From contig JAPFFF010000014.1 in assembly GCA_039105265.1 (NCBI GenBank), positions 248,001 through 312,000 on the forward strand: a stretch of 64,000 nt of DNA, written 5' to 3'. The notes under the pieces were generated by a model. It did not search any database. It saw nothing but the letters and a program-made list of their open reading frames with translations, and was not told where the DNA came from. Origin of the DNA: Tritrichomonas musculus (lineage: Eukaryota; Parabasalia; Tritrichomonadida; Tritrichomonadidae). Position numbers and translations under genes: made by a program. Shown one piece after another: positions 1 through 11,632 of the stretch; the first letter of the stretch is position 1, and each line of letters opens with the position of its first letter.

Positions 1-3000
1 CACTTTCATTCATTCAATTACTTTTACTCATTCAATCATTTCATTCATTCAATCATTTCATTCATTCAATCACTTTCATTCATTCAATTACTTTCATTCA
101 TTCAATCACTTTCATTCATTCAATCACTTTCATTCATTCAATTACTTTTACTCATTCAATCATTTCATTCATTCAATCATTTCATTCATTCAATTGCTTT
201 CATTCATTCAATTACTTTCATTCATTCAATCACTTTCATTCATTCAATCATTTCATTCACTCAATCACTTTCATTCATTCAATTACTTTCATTCATTCAA
301 TCATTTCATTCATTCAATCACTTTTACTCATTCAATCATTTTCATTCATTCAATCACTTTCATTCATTCAATCATTTCATTCATTCAATCACTTTCATTC
401 ATTCAATCACTTTCATTCATTCAATCATTTCATTCACTCAATCACTTTCATTCATTCAATTACTTTCATTCATTCAATCATTTCATTCATTCAATCACTT
501 TCATTCATTCAATCATTTTCATTCATTCAATCACTTTCATTCATTCAATCATTTCATTCATTCAATCACTTTCATTCATTCAATTACTTTCATTCATTCA
601 ATCATTTCATTCATTCAATCACTTTTACTCATTCAATCATTTCATTCATTCAATCATTTCATTCACTCAATCACTTTCATTCATTCAATTACTTTCATTC
701 ATTCAATCATTTCATTCATTCAATTACTTTCATTCATTCAATCATTTCATTCATTCAATCACTTTCATTCATTCAATCACTTTCATTCATTCAATCACTT
801 TTACTCATTCAATCACTTTCATTCATTCAATCACTTTCATTCATTCAATCACTTTCATTCATTCAATCACTTTCATTCATTCAATCACTTTCATTCATTC
901 AATCACTTTCATTCATTCAATCACTTTCATTCATTCAATCACTTTCATTCATTCAATCACTTTCATTCATTCAATTACTTTTACTCATTCAATCATTTCA
1001 TTCATTCAATCATTTCATTCATTCAATCACTTTCATTCATTCAATTACTTTTACTCATTCAATCATTTCATTCACTCAATCACTTTCATTCATTCAATTA
1101 CTTTCATTCATTCAATCATTTCATTCATTCAATTACTTTCATTCATTCAATCATTTCATTCATTCAATCACTTTCATTCATTCAATCACTTTCATTCATT
1201 CAATCACTTTTACTCATTCAATCACTTTCATTCATTCAATCACTTTTACTCATTCAATCACTTTCATTCATTCAATCATTTCATTCATTCAATTACTTTC
1301 ATTCATTCAATCATTTCATTCATTCAATTACTTTCATTCATTCAATCATTTCATTCATTCAATCACTTTCATTCATTCAATCACTTTCATTCATTCAATC
1401 ACTTTTACTCATTCAATCACTTTCATTCATTCAATCACTTTCATTCATTCAATCACTTTCATTCATTCAATCATTTCATTCATTCAATCATTTCATTCAT
1501 TCAATCACTTTCATTCATTCAATCACTTTCATTCATTCAATCACTTTCATTCATTCAATCACTTTCATTCATTCAATTACTTTTACTCATTCAATCATTT
1601 CATTCATTCAATCATTTCATTCATTCAATTGCTTTCATTCATTCAATTACTTTCATTCATTCAATCACTTTCATTCATTCAATCACTTTCATTCATTCAA
1701 TTGCTTTCATTCATTCAATTACTTTTACTCATTCAATCATTTCATTCATTCAATCATTTCATTCATTCAATTGCTTTCATTCATTCAATCACTTTTACTC
1801 ATTCAATCACTTTCATTCATTCAATCATTTCATTCATTCAATTACTTTCATTCATTCAATCATTTCATTCATTCAATTACTTTCATTCATTCAATCATTT
1901 CATTCATTCAATCACTTTCATTCATTCAATCACTTTCATTCATTCAATCACTTTTACTCATTCAATCACTTTCATTCATTCAATCACTTTCATTCATTCA
2001 ATCACTTTCATTCATTCAATCATTTCATTCATTCAATCATTTCATTCATTCAATCACTTTCATTCATTCAATCACTTTCATTCATTCAATCACTTTCATT
2101 CATTCAATCACTTTCATTCATTCAATTACTTTTACTCATTCAATCATTTCATTCATTCAATCATTTCATTCATTCAATTGCTTTCATTCATTCAATTACT
2201 TTCATTCATTCAATCACTTTCATTCACTCAATCATTTCATTCATTCAATCATTTCATTCACTCAATCACTTTCATTCATTCAATTACTTTCATTCATTCA
2301 ATCATTTCATTCATTCAATCACTTTTACTCATTCAATCATTTCATTCATTCAATCATTTCATTCACTCAATCACTTTCATTCATTCAATTACTTTCATTC
2401 ATTCAATCATTTCATTCATTCAATTACTTTCATTCATTCAATCATTTCATTCATTCAATCACTTTCATTCATTCAATCACTTTCATTCATTCAATCACTT
2501 TTACTCATTCAATCACTTTCATTCATTCAATCACTTTCATTCATTCAATCACTTTCATTCATTCAATCATTTCATTCATTCAATCATTTCATTCATTCAA
2601 TCACTTTCATTCATTCAATCACTTTCATTCATTCAATCACTTTCATTCATTCAATCACTTTCATTCATTCAATTACTTTTACTCATTCAATCATTTCATT
2701 CATTCAATCATTTCATTCATTCAATCACTTTCATTCATTCAATTACTTTCATTCATTCAATCACTTTCATTCATTCAATCACTTTCATTCATTCAATTAC
2801 TTTTACTCATTCAATCATTTCATTCATTCAATCATTTCATTCATTCAATTGCTTTCATTCATTCAATTACTTTCATTCATTCAATCACTTTCATTCATTC
2901 AATCATTTCATTCACTCAATCACTTTCATTCATTCAATTACTTTCATTCATTCAATCACTTTTACTCATTCAATCATTTCATTCATTCAATCATTTCATT

Positions 3001-3400
3001 CACTCAATCACTTTCATTCATTCAATTACTTTCATTCATTCAATCATTTCATTCATTCAATTACTTTCATTCATTCAATCATTTCATTCATTCAATCACT
3101 TTCATTCATTCAATCACTTTCATTCATTCAATCACTTTTACTCATTCAATCACTTTCATTCATTCAATCACTTTCATTCATTCAATCACTTTCATTCATT
3201 CAATCATTTCATTCATTCAATCATTTCATTCATTCAATCACTTTCATTCATTCAATCACTTTCATTCATTCAATCACTTTCATTCATTCAATCACTTTCA
3301 TTCATTCAATTACTTTTACTCATTCAATCATTTCATTCATTCAATCATTTCATTCATTCAATTGCTTTCATTCATTCAATTACTTTCATTCATTCAATTA
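1..3400. repeat. Satellite array, 17/18-bp units (forward orientation)
   Basis: Uninterrupted tandem array of units built on TTCATTCATTCAAT. There are three main variants: CATTTCATTCATTCAAT (17 bp), CACTTTCATTCATTCAAT (18 bp) and CACTTTTACTCATTCAAT (18 bp), plus TTACTTT, TTGCTTT and CACTCAAT sub-variants. The array is already running at base 1 and stops sharply near 3399. The plus-strand units contain no stop codon in any frame, so long open frames of Phe/Ile/His/Ser/Gln arise automatically and are not genes. Variant order recurs, giving a higher-order period near 545 bp in the second half. Confidence 0.97.
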
Positions 3401-3453
3401 GAATAGATATTAATGATATCATCCTTTAGAAACATTAAAATTTTCTCTATTTT

Positions 3454-3705
3454 TCAGAAGAAATCGGATACCCGATGATAATTATTAACAATATTTGCAA
3501 TCATATTCAGAATGATTCTTAGTTTTTGCTTATCATTATTATAATTTTGATCATCAAATAAATTGGTTAAAATTTGAAAGTATTCTTCTGTATTTTTATC
3601 TTCTTTTATAAAGGAGAGAATATTGGCTTGAACCATTCTCATTTTCTGTATATATTTCTTACAATCCATTACGTTTTGCTTTATCAAAACTGAGGGTATA
3701 TACAA
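3454..3705 (-). pseudogene. Fragment of a DUF3447/ankyrin-family protein (N-terminal part)
   Basis: Reads M-D-C-K-K-Y-I-Q-K-M from an internal Met at 3669, then a helical segment (I-L-S-F-I-K, Y-F-Q-I-L-T-N-L-F-D-D-Q, I-L-N-M-I-A-N-I-V-N-N-Y-H-R) that resembles the conserved N-terminus of trichomonad ankyrin proteins of the DUF3447 type. The family normally continues into a DUF3447 block and ankyrin repeats; here the frame stops after about 70 residues and only 50 bp separate it from the satellite, so it is probably a truncated relic. The family assignment is from memory of the sequence pattern. The broken gene at 44.1-45.5 kb carries the complementary later parts of the same kind of protein. 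Confidence 0.5.
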
Positions 3706-4503
3706 AAAGTTTCAAAGCTCAGAATTTTTTTATAGCTTTGAAAATTCAATAGTTTATTTTTTATTCTGATATTTTTTTAAATTTCAATTAATATGAGTGA
3801 CTGGTTTATAAATCAATTTGATGTTACTTTTAGCTTTGTTAAAAAAATTACCAAATACAATGCACATGATTTGTTTCTAATTTTTATATGCTCATTATGT
3901 AAATCATTTTATATAACCAAAAAATCAGCAAAAAACGCCATTGTAAAGATAAATGTAACATCAAAAGACTTGAAAATAATTTAATGTTAAAATATTTAAT
4001 GATTTTGCTTTCGGAAAAAAAAATTTCGTCCAATTTATGAAGAGATCAAAACAAAAATTTCAAGGTTTGGTTATTTCATCATCTAGAACTACAGGGGTTT
4101 ATTAATTGTGATTATGAAAAATATGATCCAGAATATCAATAATTTTTCCTTTGCTTATAGCAAGTGTTGCAGATATATAACGTGCTCGGGCGAATGGAAT
4201 TCAATTCTATCATTTTCAGCATGAGTAGTAAGATTAAGGGATGCGATGTATCCTCACTCTGCACGCTTTTAAAACCTTCTAAGACCTCCGAGAACACTTA
4301 TGGACCTTCCATATATATAGCTTTCCAACGAGTTTTTAAACGATAGATCGAACTTTAGTGAGTTAATGATATACATGAGATAGTTCCTCAGTAAAGTTCT
4401 AGTAACCGATAAAACTACACTGAAATCCTGTTTACGATATCTCTATAAATAACCCCAAACACGAATTTAAAAGAATTTTTAATCCAATATTCATAAATAA
4501 AAT
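3706..4503. other. Spacer between satellite arms, no supported gene
   Basis: A+T-rich to about 4080, then a less A+T-rich stretch (4150-4450) whose composition resembles the element at 34-37.8 kb. Short open frames at 3793 and 4164 have no recognisable features. It is probably eroded sequence from the same kind of element as the relic at 4504. Confidence 0.4.
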
Positions 4504-4931
4504 ATGACTACTGAAATGAGTTTCAGAGAAATATCTTCTACGAATAGTAAGAACAAGAATACAACAGAGCCAAGTCTAGAAGAGTTGTATACTATAGATG
4601 ATTTACCATTACTGAAAAGAGCGATTACGGAGTTAACTGCCAAATGCGACCATAAAACCTTTAATATTCAGTTATGTCTTAATCTTTATGCTAGTAAATT
4701 CAATGCTAGATCCTTTAATGAATATTTACCCTAAAAGAATAAACGATTCACGAAACGCAATGGTAAGCTCTGTAATATATCTTGAACAGTACCACGTAAG
4801 AATATCGAACCAGAAAAGAGTGATACATATAAATCTAGATATTACGATCCAAATACGAAATCATTTAAATATATAGATAAACTTATCGAATAATATACTA
4901 GTACTTCAAGAAATTGTGCTAGGTACTAAAT
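4504..4931 (+). pseudogene. Decayed relative of the small ORF at 37.1-37.6 kb
   Basis: The first frame encodes S-L-E-E-L-Y-T-I-D-D-L and A-I-T-E-L-T-A-K, matching T-L-E-E-L-Y-T-T-N-D-L and A-I-T-E-L-T-T-K in the ORF at 37140-37562. A second frame keeps S-R-Y-Y-D-P-N-T-K-S-F-K-Y-I-D-K, also matching. Similarity continues past the stop position (GCTAGGTACTAAATCGACAC is identical in both), so the copy includes 3' flank. At least one frameshift and one stop break it. It shows that the helicase-bearing element, or its small-ORF module, has more than one copy in this genome. Confidence 0.75.
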
Positions 4932-5109
4932 CGACACGTGAAAAGGTTAGATCTACCTCGATATCTATCCTGTTTAGTAACCTCAACGATAAAATGGTAT
5001 TTTTGGAATGTACGCCCTTAATAACTTTTTCATGAGTATATTCCATAAATCCTTTTATTTTAATATATTATTATTACTTTATAAAGCTCGCTGATTTTTA
5101 AAATGAGTA

Positions 5110-5417
5110 CAGCTGTTTTGGAAATAGATTAGAATTTTTTGGACACAAAATAGGAACGAACATTTTCTATTCAATTTAATCATACTTAAAAACAGTTTTA
5201 AGAGATAGATTAAAGAAATTTTATAGTGTTTTAAAACACTATAAATTGGTAAAAGATTGCTAAGATTTTATATTTTTCCTCAACAAAAAAATGGAAAATT
5301 GAATGGAAAATAATCATTATCTATTTTATTTCGAAGGAATTTTTAGCGGTCTTATAAACACATTTAAATCATGCTATTTTATTTCCAAAAAATACTAATC
5401 TATTTCCAAAACCGCTG
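5110..5417. mobile_element. MITE, Tc1/mariner type (TA-flanked, ~34-bp TIRs)
   Basis: The left end CAGCTGTTTTGGAAATAG is mirrored by the right end, whose reverse complement reads CAGCGGTTTTGGAAATAG; the match extends for about 34 bp with two or three differences. Both ends are flanked by TA (5108-5109 and 5418-5419), the target duplication of the Tc1/mariner superfamily. There is no coding capacity in 308 bp. A perfect 24-bp palindrome centred on TTTTAAAA lies at about 5221-5244. Confidence 0.8.
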
Positions 5418-5584
5418 TATTCATCAAAAAATTAATATTAGATTTTGTATGTCTGTGAACTTTAAAAATATATATATATAATTGTATGCTTTATGTATTG
5501 AGTTTGGTTCTATGAGATTTAGTATTCGTTGAGATTAATGCATTCTAAAAATGTCGGTTATGGAGAACCATCTTAAAGCGATTT

Positions 5585-7210
5585 ATTGAATTAAAACGAA
5601 AGAAAGAATTAAAATGATTGAATGAATGAAATGATTGAATGAATGAAAGTAATTGAATGAATGAAATGATTGAATGAATGAAAGTGATTGAATGAGTAAA
5701 AGTGATTGAATGAATGAAATGATTGAATGAATGAAAGTGATTGAATGAGTAAAAGTGATTGAATGAATGAAAGTGATTGAATGAATGAAAATGATTGAAT
5801 GAATGAAATGATTGAATGAATGAAATGATTGAATGAATGAAATGATTGAATGAGTAAAAGTGATTGAATGAATGAAATGATTGAATGAATGAAATGATTG
5901 AATGAGTAAAAGTGATTGAATGAATGAAAGTGATTGAATGAATGAAATGATTGAATGAATGAAAGTGATTGAATGAATGAAATGATTGAATGAATGAAAG
6001 TAATTGAATGAATGAAATGATTGAATGAATGAAATGATTGAATGAGTAAAAGTGATTGAATGAATGAAATGATTGAATGAATGAAATGATTGAATGAGTA
6101 AAAGTGATTGAATGAATGAAATGATTGAATGAGTAAAAGTGATTGAATGAATGAAATGATTGAATGAATGAAATGATTGAATGAATGAAAGTGATTGAAT
6201 GAATGAAATGATTGAATGAGTAAAAGTGATTGAATGAATGAAATGATTGAATGAATGAAATGATTGAATGAATGAAATGATTGAATGAGTAAAAGTGATT
6301 GAATGAATGAAAGTGATTGAATGAATGAAATGATTGAATGAATGAAAGTGATTGAATGAATGAAAGTGATTGAATGAATGAAAGTGATTGAGTGAATGAA
6401 ATGATTGAATGAATGAAATGATTGAATGAATGAAATGATTGAATGAATGAAATGATTGAATGAGTAAAAGTGATTGAATGAATGAAATGATTGAATGAAT
6501 GAAATGATTGAATGAATGAAAGTAATTGAATGAATGAAAGTGATTGAATGAATGAAAGTGATTGAATGAATGAAATGATTGAATGAATGAAATGATTGAA
6601 TGAATGAAAGTAATTGAATGAATGAAATGATTGAATGAATGAAATGATTGAATGAATGAAAGTAATTAAATGAATGAAAGTGATTGAGTGAATGAAATGA
6701 TTGAATGAATGAAATGATTGAATGAGTAAAAGTGATTGAATGAATGAAATGATTGAATGAATGAAAGTGATTGAATGAATGAAAGTGATTGAATGAATGA
6801 AATGATTGAATGAATGAAAGTGATTGAATGAATGAAATGATTGAATGAATGAAAGTGATTGAATGAATGAAAGTGATTGAATGAGTAAAAGTGATTGAAT
6901 GAATGAAATGATTGAATGAATGAAATGATTGAATGAATGAAAGTGATTGAATGAATGAAATGATTGAATGAATGAAATGATTGAATGAATGAAAGTGATT
7001 GAATGAGTAAAAGTGATTGAATGAATGAAATGATTGAATGAATGAAAGTGATTGAATGAATGAAAGTAATTGAATGAATGAAATGATTGAATGAATGAAA
7101 GTAATTGAATGAATGAAATGATTGAATGAATGAAAATGATTGAATGAATGAAAATGATTGAATGAGTAAAAGTGATTGAATTAAAGCGAATGAAAGAATG
7201 AAAGTGATTA
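5585..7210. repeat. Satellite array, same unit in reverse orientation
   Basis: Tandem ATTGAATGAATGAAATG and ATTGAATGAATGAAAGTG units, the reverse complement of the 1-3400 array, including the AATGAGTAAAAGTG variant. Both edges carry related degenerate units (TTGAATTAAAACGAAAGAA at the left, TTGAATTAAAGCGAATGAA at the right). The arrays therefore face each other around the 3.4-5.6 kb spacer. Downstream, to about 7400, scattered AATCAnATTC-like pieces look like decayed units. Confidence 0.97.
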
Positions 7211-8238
7211 CCTAGGGATAATTGAATATAATTGATTCAAATAAATTTTTTAATCAATCACATTCTTCTAATCAAATTAAATCTTCTAAATAATCACATT
7301 CAAACAATTGCATTTTTTATAAATATCGAATTATTATAAACAATCAAGTTCATTCAATCATATTAATTGGATAATTTTCATTAGATTATAATATTTAATC
7401 ATTTTCATTAAATTACAATAATTTATTTCTAAATATTTTTAAAATGTTAAATTTTTCATTAGAAAAAAGCTCAAAAAATTTATAATTTGATGAAAAGAAA
7501 AATAAATGAAAAAGAAGAACGTTTATTATTCGTTTACAATTTTGCAAAATTATTAAGTTTTTAGACATAAAAAAGAAAATAAAGAAACAATACTACTATA
7601 TTTTAAAGTTATACTATATATAGTGTAGATATAACATATTTTTGTCTCTGTTTTTTGAATAATTTTTTGAATATTCGTGAGAATTTTCAAAAATAGAAAG
7701 CGAATTACATAGTATTTGTAGTCATGAATATATGTAAAAAATGATAAAGAATATTAATTGAAGCAGTAAAACTTGGTACATAAGTAGACCCGTAAAAAAA
7801 TTGATTATTCGTAATTAGACATCGATTTGAAAAACTGGTTTTTAGCTCATGTTGCTGAGAAAAATTAAGTTAAACTTGTTTTTCTACAATAAACCAGCGT
7901 TAAATACTTTTTTTCGAATGATTCTTGGTGAATTAAATTTTAATATGTCGAGCGAGTTGTTTACTTTTGCATAAAAATACTATCATTTGAACGTTCTCCT
8001 GTAGCTGATTCGAGATATATTTTTTTTAGATTTTTCCTGTGTACTTGTTGCAAAAGATAAAAAAATTGATAAAAAAAAATGATACTCATGAAATGTTTTT
8101 CTATTAAAATATGATACTAGAATTTTTTTTTCTATTAAAAAATGATACTTATTTTTTTTTAATTGAAAATTTTGATACTGGCCAGAGAAAAAGTGGAAAT
8201 TTTGATATAGTCCCTAATAAGGTGAAACCTAAATTTTT
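7211..8238. other. Intergenic region upstream of the katanin gene
   Basis: Very A+T-rich. The first 200 bp hold decayed satellite-like fragments. Just upstream of the gene (about 8080-8160) a short degenerate tandem repeat (TTTTCTATTAAAA followed by ATGATACT, about three copies) precedes the start codon. No RNA gene or other ORF is supported. Confidence 0.6.
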
Positions 8239-9966
8239 ATGCAAACACAATCTGAAATATCTCTTTCTCAAGAGAGATGCAAAACACAAACGAAAGATTT
8301 TTGTGATGAAGAACGAAAACGTCGTCTTCGTGATTCATTAGTACTTTGTATGCATCACATGAACACACTTGGATATGTTCAATCAGCGGAAAGGCTCGCG
8401 CAAGAAGCAGGAATTGGATCAGATCGATTTGAATTATGCGACAACATGAGTTTAATGCGAATTATTGTCGATTACGAGCAATTTTTTGAGAAAAAATATG
8501 GATTCAAGTGTAAATTTGCTAAACCAGTTCCAAAAGGTGCAAATAAGCCAGGTCCAAAATCAGGTGTATCTGGGTATGGTTCAAATTTGCAAACAGGAAT
8601 CACTTCATTTCAAACTAACGATGGCTCAGCAGACAGTTCATCACTCGGCCTGCCAAACTTTTCAACGAAGCAAGCACACATTCAAGACAGAGAAGCAGGC
8701 AGACCTCCTCATGTTGCTAGACGAAGAGGAGTCTCAAAAAAAGCAAGTCAAAACGACTCGCCAGCAAACCCCAAAAAAGAAAGCAAAGATAATGATAATA
8801 GTTCAATTGATCTTTCGCTTGGAAACGGCTTAGCAATCAATGCTACTCCTATTACAGCGCCTCCAAAAGATCAAGTTTCTAAAAAACCTACAAAAGGTGG
8901 AAACAACAATAATAATAATAACAATGGCAATAACAATAACAACAATAATAATAATAATGGCAATAATGCCAATAGTCTTGATGACACGCCATTTCCAGAA
9001 CCAGCAGGATATAAATTAATGGAAAAAGTTCCACCTCAATTACGTGCTGATTTTGGTGATTTAACATCAATTATTGCAAGAGATATTTTTACTGATAATA
9101 CTGGCGTAACTTGGGAAGATATCGTTGGTCTAGATGGATGTAAACGAGTTTTGAAAGAAGCAGTAGTAATGCCACTCAAATTCCCCAAATTATTTGCTAA
9201 CAAAAAACTTCTTCGGCCATGGCGTGGTGTTCTTCTTCATGGTCCGCCAGGTACAGGAAAGACGCTTTTAGCCAAAGCTGTTGCAAGTGAAGGTACAACA
9301 TTTTTCAACGTCTCAGCATCAACAATTGTTTCCAAATGGCGAGGAGACTCAGAAAAACTGATCCGTGTATTATTTGAATTAGCTAGATATCATGCACCAT
9401 CTACAATTTTCATGGATGAAATGGATTCTGTTATGTCACGTCGATCAACACATGATGAACATGAAGCATCACGAAGAATGAAGACGGAACTTCTTGTTCA
9501 AATGGACGGACTTGTTCAAAGTGATGCTCAAGTATTTGTTCTTGCCGCTTCAAACTTTCCATTCGATCTTGATCCAGCGTTATTAAGAAGACTTGAAAAG
9601 AGAATTCTTGTTCCTTTGCCAGAAGAGAGCGATCGTGCTGAAATGTTTAGAATGATGCTTACTGAAGATATTGCTGATGTACAAAATATGCCTTTTGAAT
9701 TGTATGCAGAGAAAACCAAAGGTTACAGTGGAAGTGATATTCATCTTGTATGTAAAGAAGCCGCAATGCAGCCATTAAGAAGATTAATGAATGAATTACA
9801 AGAAAAATATGGTGATTCTTACTTAGATGCTGTTAGTGAAGATCAACTTGAACTTGATTTGATTACGAACGAAGATGTGGAATTGGCCTTATCAAGAACA
9901 AAGGCAAGCGAAGCTTACAATCCAAAGGTATACGAAGATTGGCAAGAAAAATATGGTGTATTATAA
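8239..9966 (+). CDS. Katanin p60 subunit A-like 2 (KATNAL2-type AAA ATPase)
   Basis: A microtubule-severing-family AAA ATPase of 575 aa. Residues about 33-62 form a LisH-like motif (G-Y-V-Q-S-A-E-R-L) followed by C-D-N-M-S-L and D-Y-E-Q-F-F, the layout typical of KATNAL2 rather than KATNA1. A disordered linker follows, with an Asn run near residues 222-245 encoded by AAT/AAC repeats. The AAA core has Walker A G-P-P-G-T-G-K-T at 335-342, pore-loop region S-K-W-R-G-D-S-E-K, Walker B F-M-D-E with D393 and E394, and the arginine stretch L-R-R-L-E-K-R. The C-terminus ends in a Vps4/katanin-like helix (Y-E-D-W-Q-E-K-Y-G). All catalytic motifs are present, so it should be active. Length agrees with the family. 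The start is the first in-frame ATG. KATNAL2 proteins act at centrioles and flagella, which fits a flagellate. Confidence 0.92.
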   Translation: MQTQSEISLSQERCKTQTKDFCDEERKRRLRDSLVLCMHHMNTLGYVQSAERLAQEAGIGSDRFELCDNMSLMRIIVDYEQFFEKKYGFKCKFAKPVPKGANKPGPKSGVSGYGSNLQTGITSFQTNDGSADSSSLGLPNFSTKQAHIQDREAGRPPHVARRRGVSKKASQNDSPANPKKESKDNDNSSIDLSLGNGLAINATPITAPPKDQVSKKPTKGGNNNNNNNNGNNNNNNNNNNGNNANSLDDTPFPEPAGYKLMEKVPPQLRADFGDLTSIIARDIFTDNTGVTWEDIVGLDGCKRVLKEAVVMPLKFPKLFANKKLLRPWRGVLLHGPPGTGKTLLAKAVASEGTTFFNVSASTIVSKWRGDSEKLIRVLFELARYHAPSTIFMDEMDSVMSRRSTHDEHEASRRMKTELLVQMDGLVQSDAQVFVLAASNFPFDLDPALLRRLEKRILVPLPEESDRAEMFRMMLTEDIADVQNMPFELYAEKTKGYSGSDIHLVCKEAAMQPLRRLMNELQEKYGDSYLDAVSEDQLELDLITNEDVELALSRTKASEAYNPKVYEDWQEKYGVL

Positions 9967-10060
9967 ATAAATGTTTGTATTTTATTAATTTTTTTTTGAT
10001 TTTTATTCTGGAAAAACGATCCTTTTTGATTGAAAAAGTTTTAAGAGGAATTAGCATTTG

Positions 10061-11632
10061 ATGAATTGGGAATTGGGAAATGATCAATTTATTTCAAATC
10101 TTCAACAATATTCTCGTGAGAATTTATTTCCTATGCAAATTGCTGGTCTTTCAGTTTTAACTCGTCTTTGTAAAGCTCCTCCTCCTTCAGTTGAATATGT
10201 ATTGGTACAAGAAGATATGCATTTAAAACAAATATTGGTTTCATTTTTAAACAATGAGTATAGTGTTTTACAATCCCCTCCTTATAGCAATACAGTTCTT
10301 TGTAATTTATTTGGTCGTCCATGCTATCTTTTTCTCGCACAAGCATATAGTCAAACAGTTGTATCTGAAATTGAACTCATTCGAGCAGATGTAAGAACTA
10401 GAGAAGTCGATTCGCCAGAAACATTTGCAAAATTTATTGAAACCAAAACGATTCCTCTCGATCATGATTTGAGTGAAGATTTATCTTATTTTTGGAGAAC
10501 ATTAAATATTGTTACTTATCTTCCTGGATTTCATTTAGATCAAATTCCAACAAATATTGATAAAGATATTTTGTGTGGAACAAATAGAAATTCTCAACTC
10601 TTTAGATTTCCTAATGAAGTTCCCAATGGAAAAATGATGCTTACGTATGGTGCGCGCTTAATGAGAAATTTTCTCTTAAGCTCGTTATATAATATTAATT
10701 TTCCTGCAGATATTATTTTAGAGCAATTTTTAGATCAAATTTTGTATGTTGATTTATTTCCTTGGTTTGAAAAAGGTCAATTATCACAGTCAATAGAAAT
10801 TTTTAAAAATCTTGAATCTAATATTGATACAGTCGGCAATTTTGAACCTTTGAGTTTGGCATCTGTTCGATTAGCTACAATAGCTATGCCACTTTATTCA
10901 TACAGTAAAAAAAATAAAAATGTTGAACAATTTATGGCAAAAGTAAATTTTTCTAAAGAGTTCAATGATATGAGTAAATTGACGGTTCATAAGGTTAGTT
11001 TTGATCGTTGTCCTTTGATTGCGTGGCTTTTTATTGGACGAATGGGGCTTCCCTCAGATATTGTATTTAATTGTTCACATATTTGTGAAGCTTTCTCGGA
11101 AATTGATGCTGATTATACCTCTATAGATGAATGGGTTTTCATTGCAGCTACTGATGTTTGGAGAGAAGCGATCGCTCTTACTCCCCCAGAAAAATGCCCT
11201 GAGCTTTACAAAATAATCAAAGAATCAAATGTTGTTCAATTTTTAAATGACAAAAGGTTGAGAATTTCGAATAATGAACTTCAAAAATTGTTTTCAATTA
11301 CAGCAATTGATCGTAAAAATAAGCAGATGAAAAGTGAGTTATATCAATTTTTGAAGAATAATCCGAGAGCGACAATTAATGATTTCAAGAATATTATCAG
11401 GCAAAAATCGAAAGTTTACTTTCAAATGCAAGCACAACAAGCTCAGCAGGCGCAACAAGCACAACAAATGCAACAAGCTCAGCAAATGCAACAAGTTCAA
11501 CAAATGCAACAAGTTCAACAAATGCAACAAGTTCAACAAATGCAACAGCAAGCTCAGCAGCCACAAGCCCAACAATTTCCACAAAATCAGCAATTTCAAC
11601 CATTTCAACAATTTCCACAGCAAAATGCCTAA
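10061..11632 (+). CDS. Unknown 523-aa protein with Gln-rich C-terminal tail
   Basis: I do not recognise this protein. The body (about residues 1-450) is a soluble, Leu/Phe-rich, probably helical domain without signal peptide or obvious membrane segments. From about residue 455 the protein becomes a low-complexity tail of Q-A-Q-Q, M-Q-Q-V-Q-Q and P-Q-Q-F repeats. Start chosen at ATG 10061 (M-N-W-E-L-G); a TTG lies immediately upstream in frame but has no support. The start is only 94 bp after the katanin stop on the same strand, and the box CCTTTTTGAT at 10021 lies in between, so the gene probably has its own promoter. Gln-rich tails occur in transcription and Mediator-type proteins, but nothing in the body supports a specific call. 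Confidence 0.85.
   Translation: MNWELGNDQFISNLQQYSRENLFPMQIAGLSVLTRLCKAPPPSVEYVLVQEDMHLKQILVSFLNNEYSVLQSPPYSNTVLCNLFGRPCYLFLAQAYSQTVVSEIELIRADVRTREVDSPETFAKFIETKTIPLDHDLSEDLSYFWRTLNIVTYLPGFHLDQIPTNIDKDILCGTNRNSQLFRFPNEVPNGKMMLTYGARLMRNFLLSSLYNINFPADIILEQFLDQILYVDLFPWFEKGQLSQSIEIFKNLESNIDTVGNFEPLSLASVRLATIAMPLYSYSKKNKNVEQFMAKVNFSKEFNDMSKLTVHKVSFDRCPLIAWLFIGRMGLPSDIVFNCSHICEAFSEIDADYTSIDEWVFIAATDVWREAIALTPPEKCPELYKIIKESNVVQFLNDKRLRISNNELQKLFSITAIDRKNKQMKSELYQFLKNNPRATINDFKNIIRQKSKVYFQMQAQQAQQAQQAQQMQQAQQMQQVQQMQQVQQMQQVQQMQQQAQQPQAQQFPQNQQFQPFQQFPQQNA

Noticed and set aside
194-3429. Very long open frames (up to 1070 codons) rich in Phe, His, Ser, Ile
   Set aside because: They are read through the satellite, whose unit lacks stop codons on this strand in all frames; several overlapping frames are equally open.
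1-7210. CRISPR array
   Set aside because: Units are contiguous without unique spacers and the genome is eukaryotic; this is satellite DNA.
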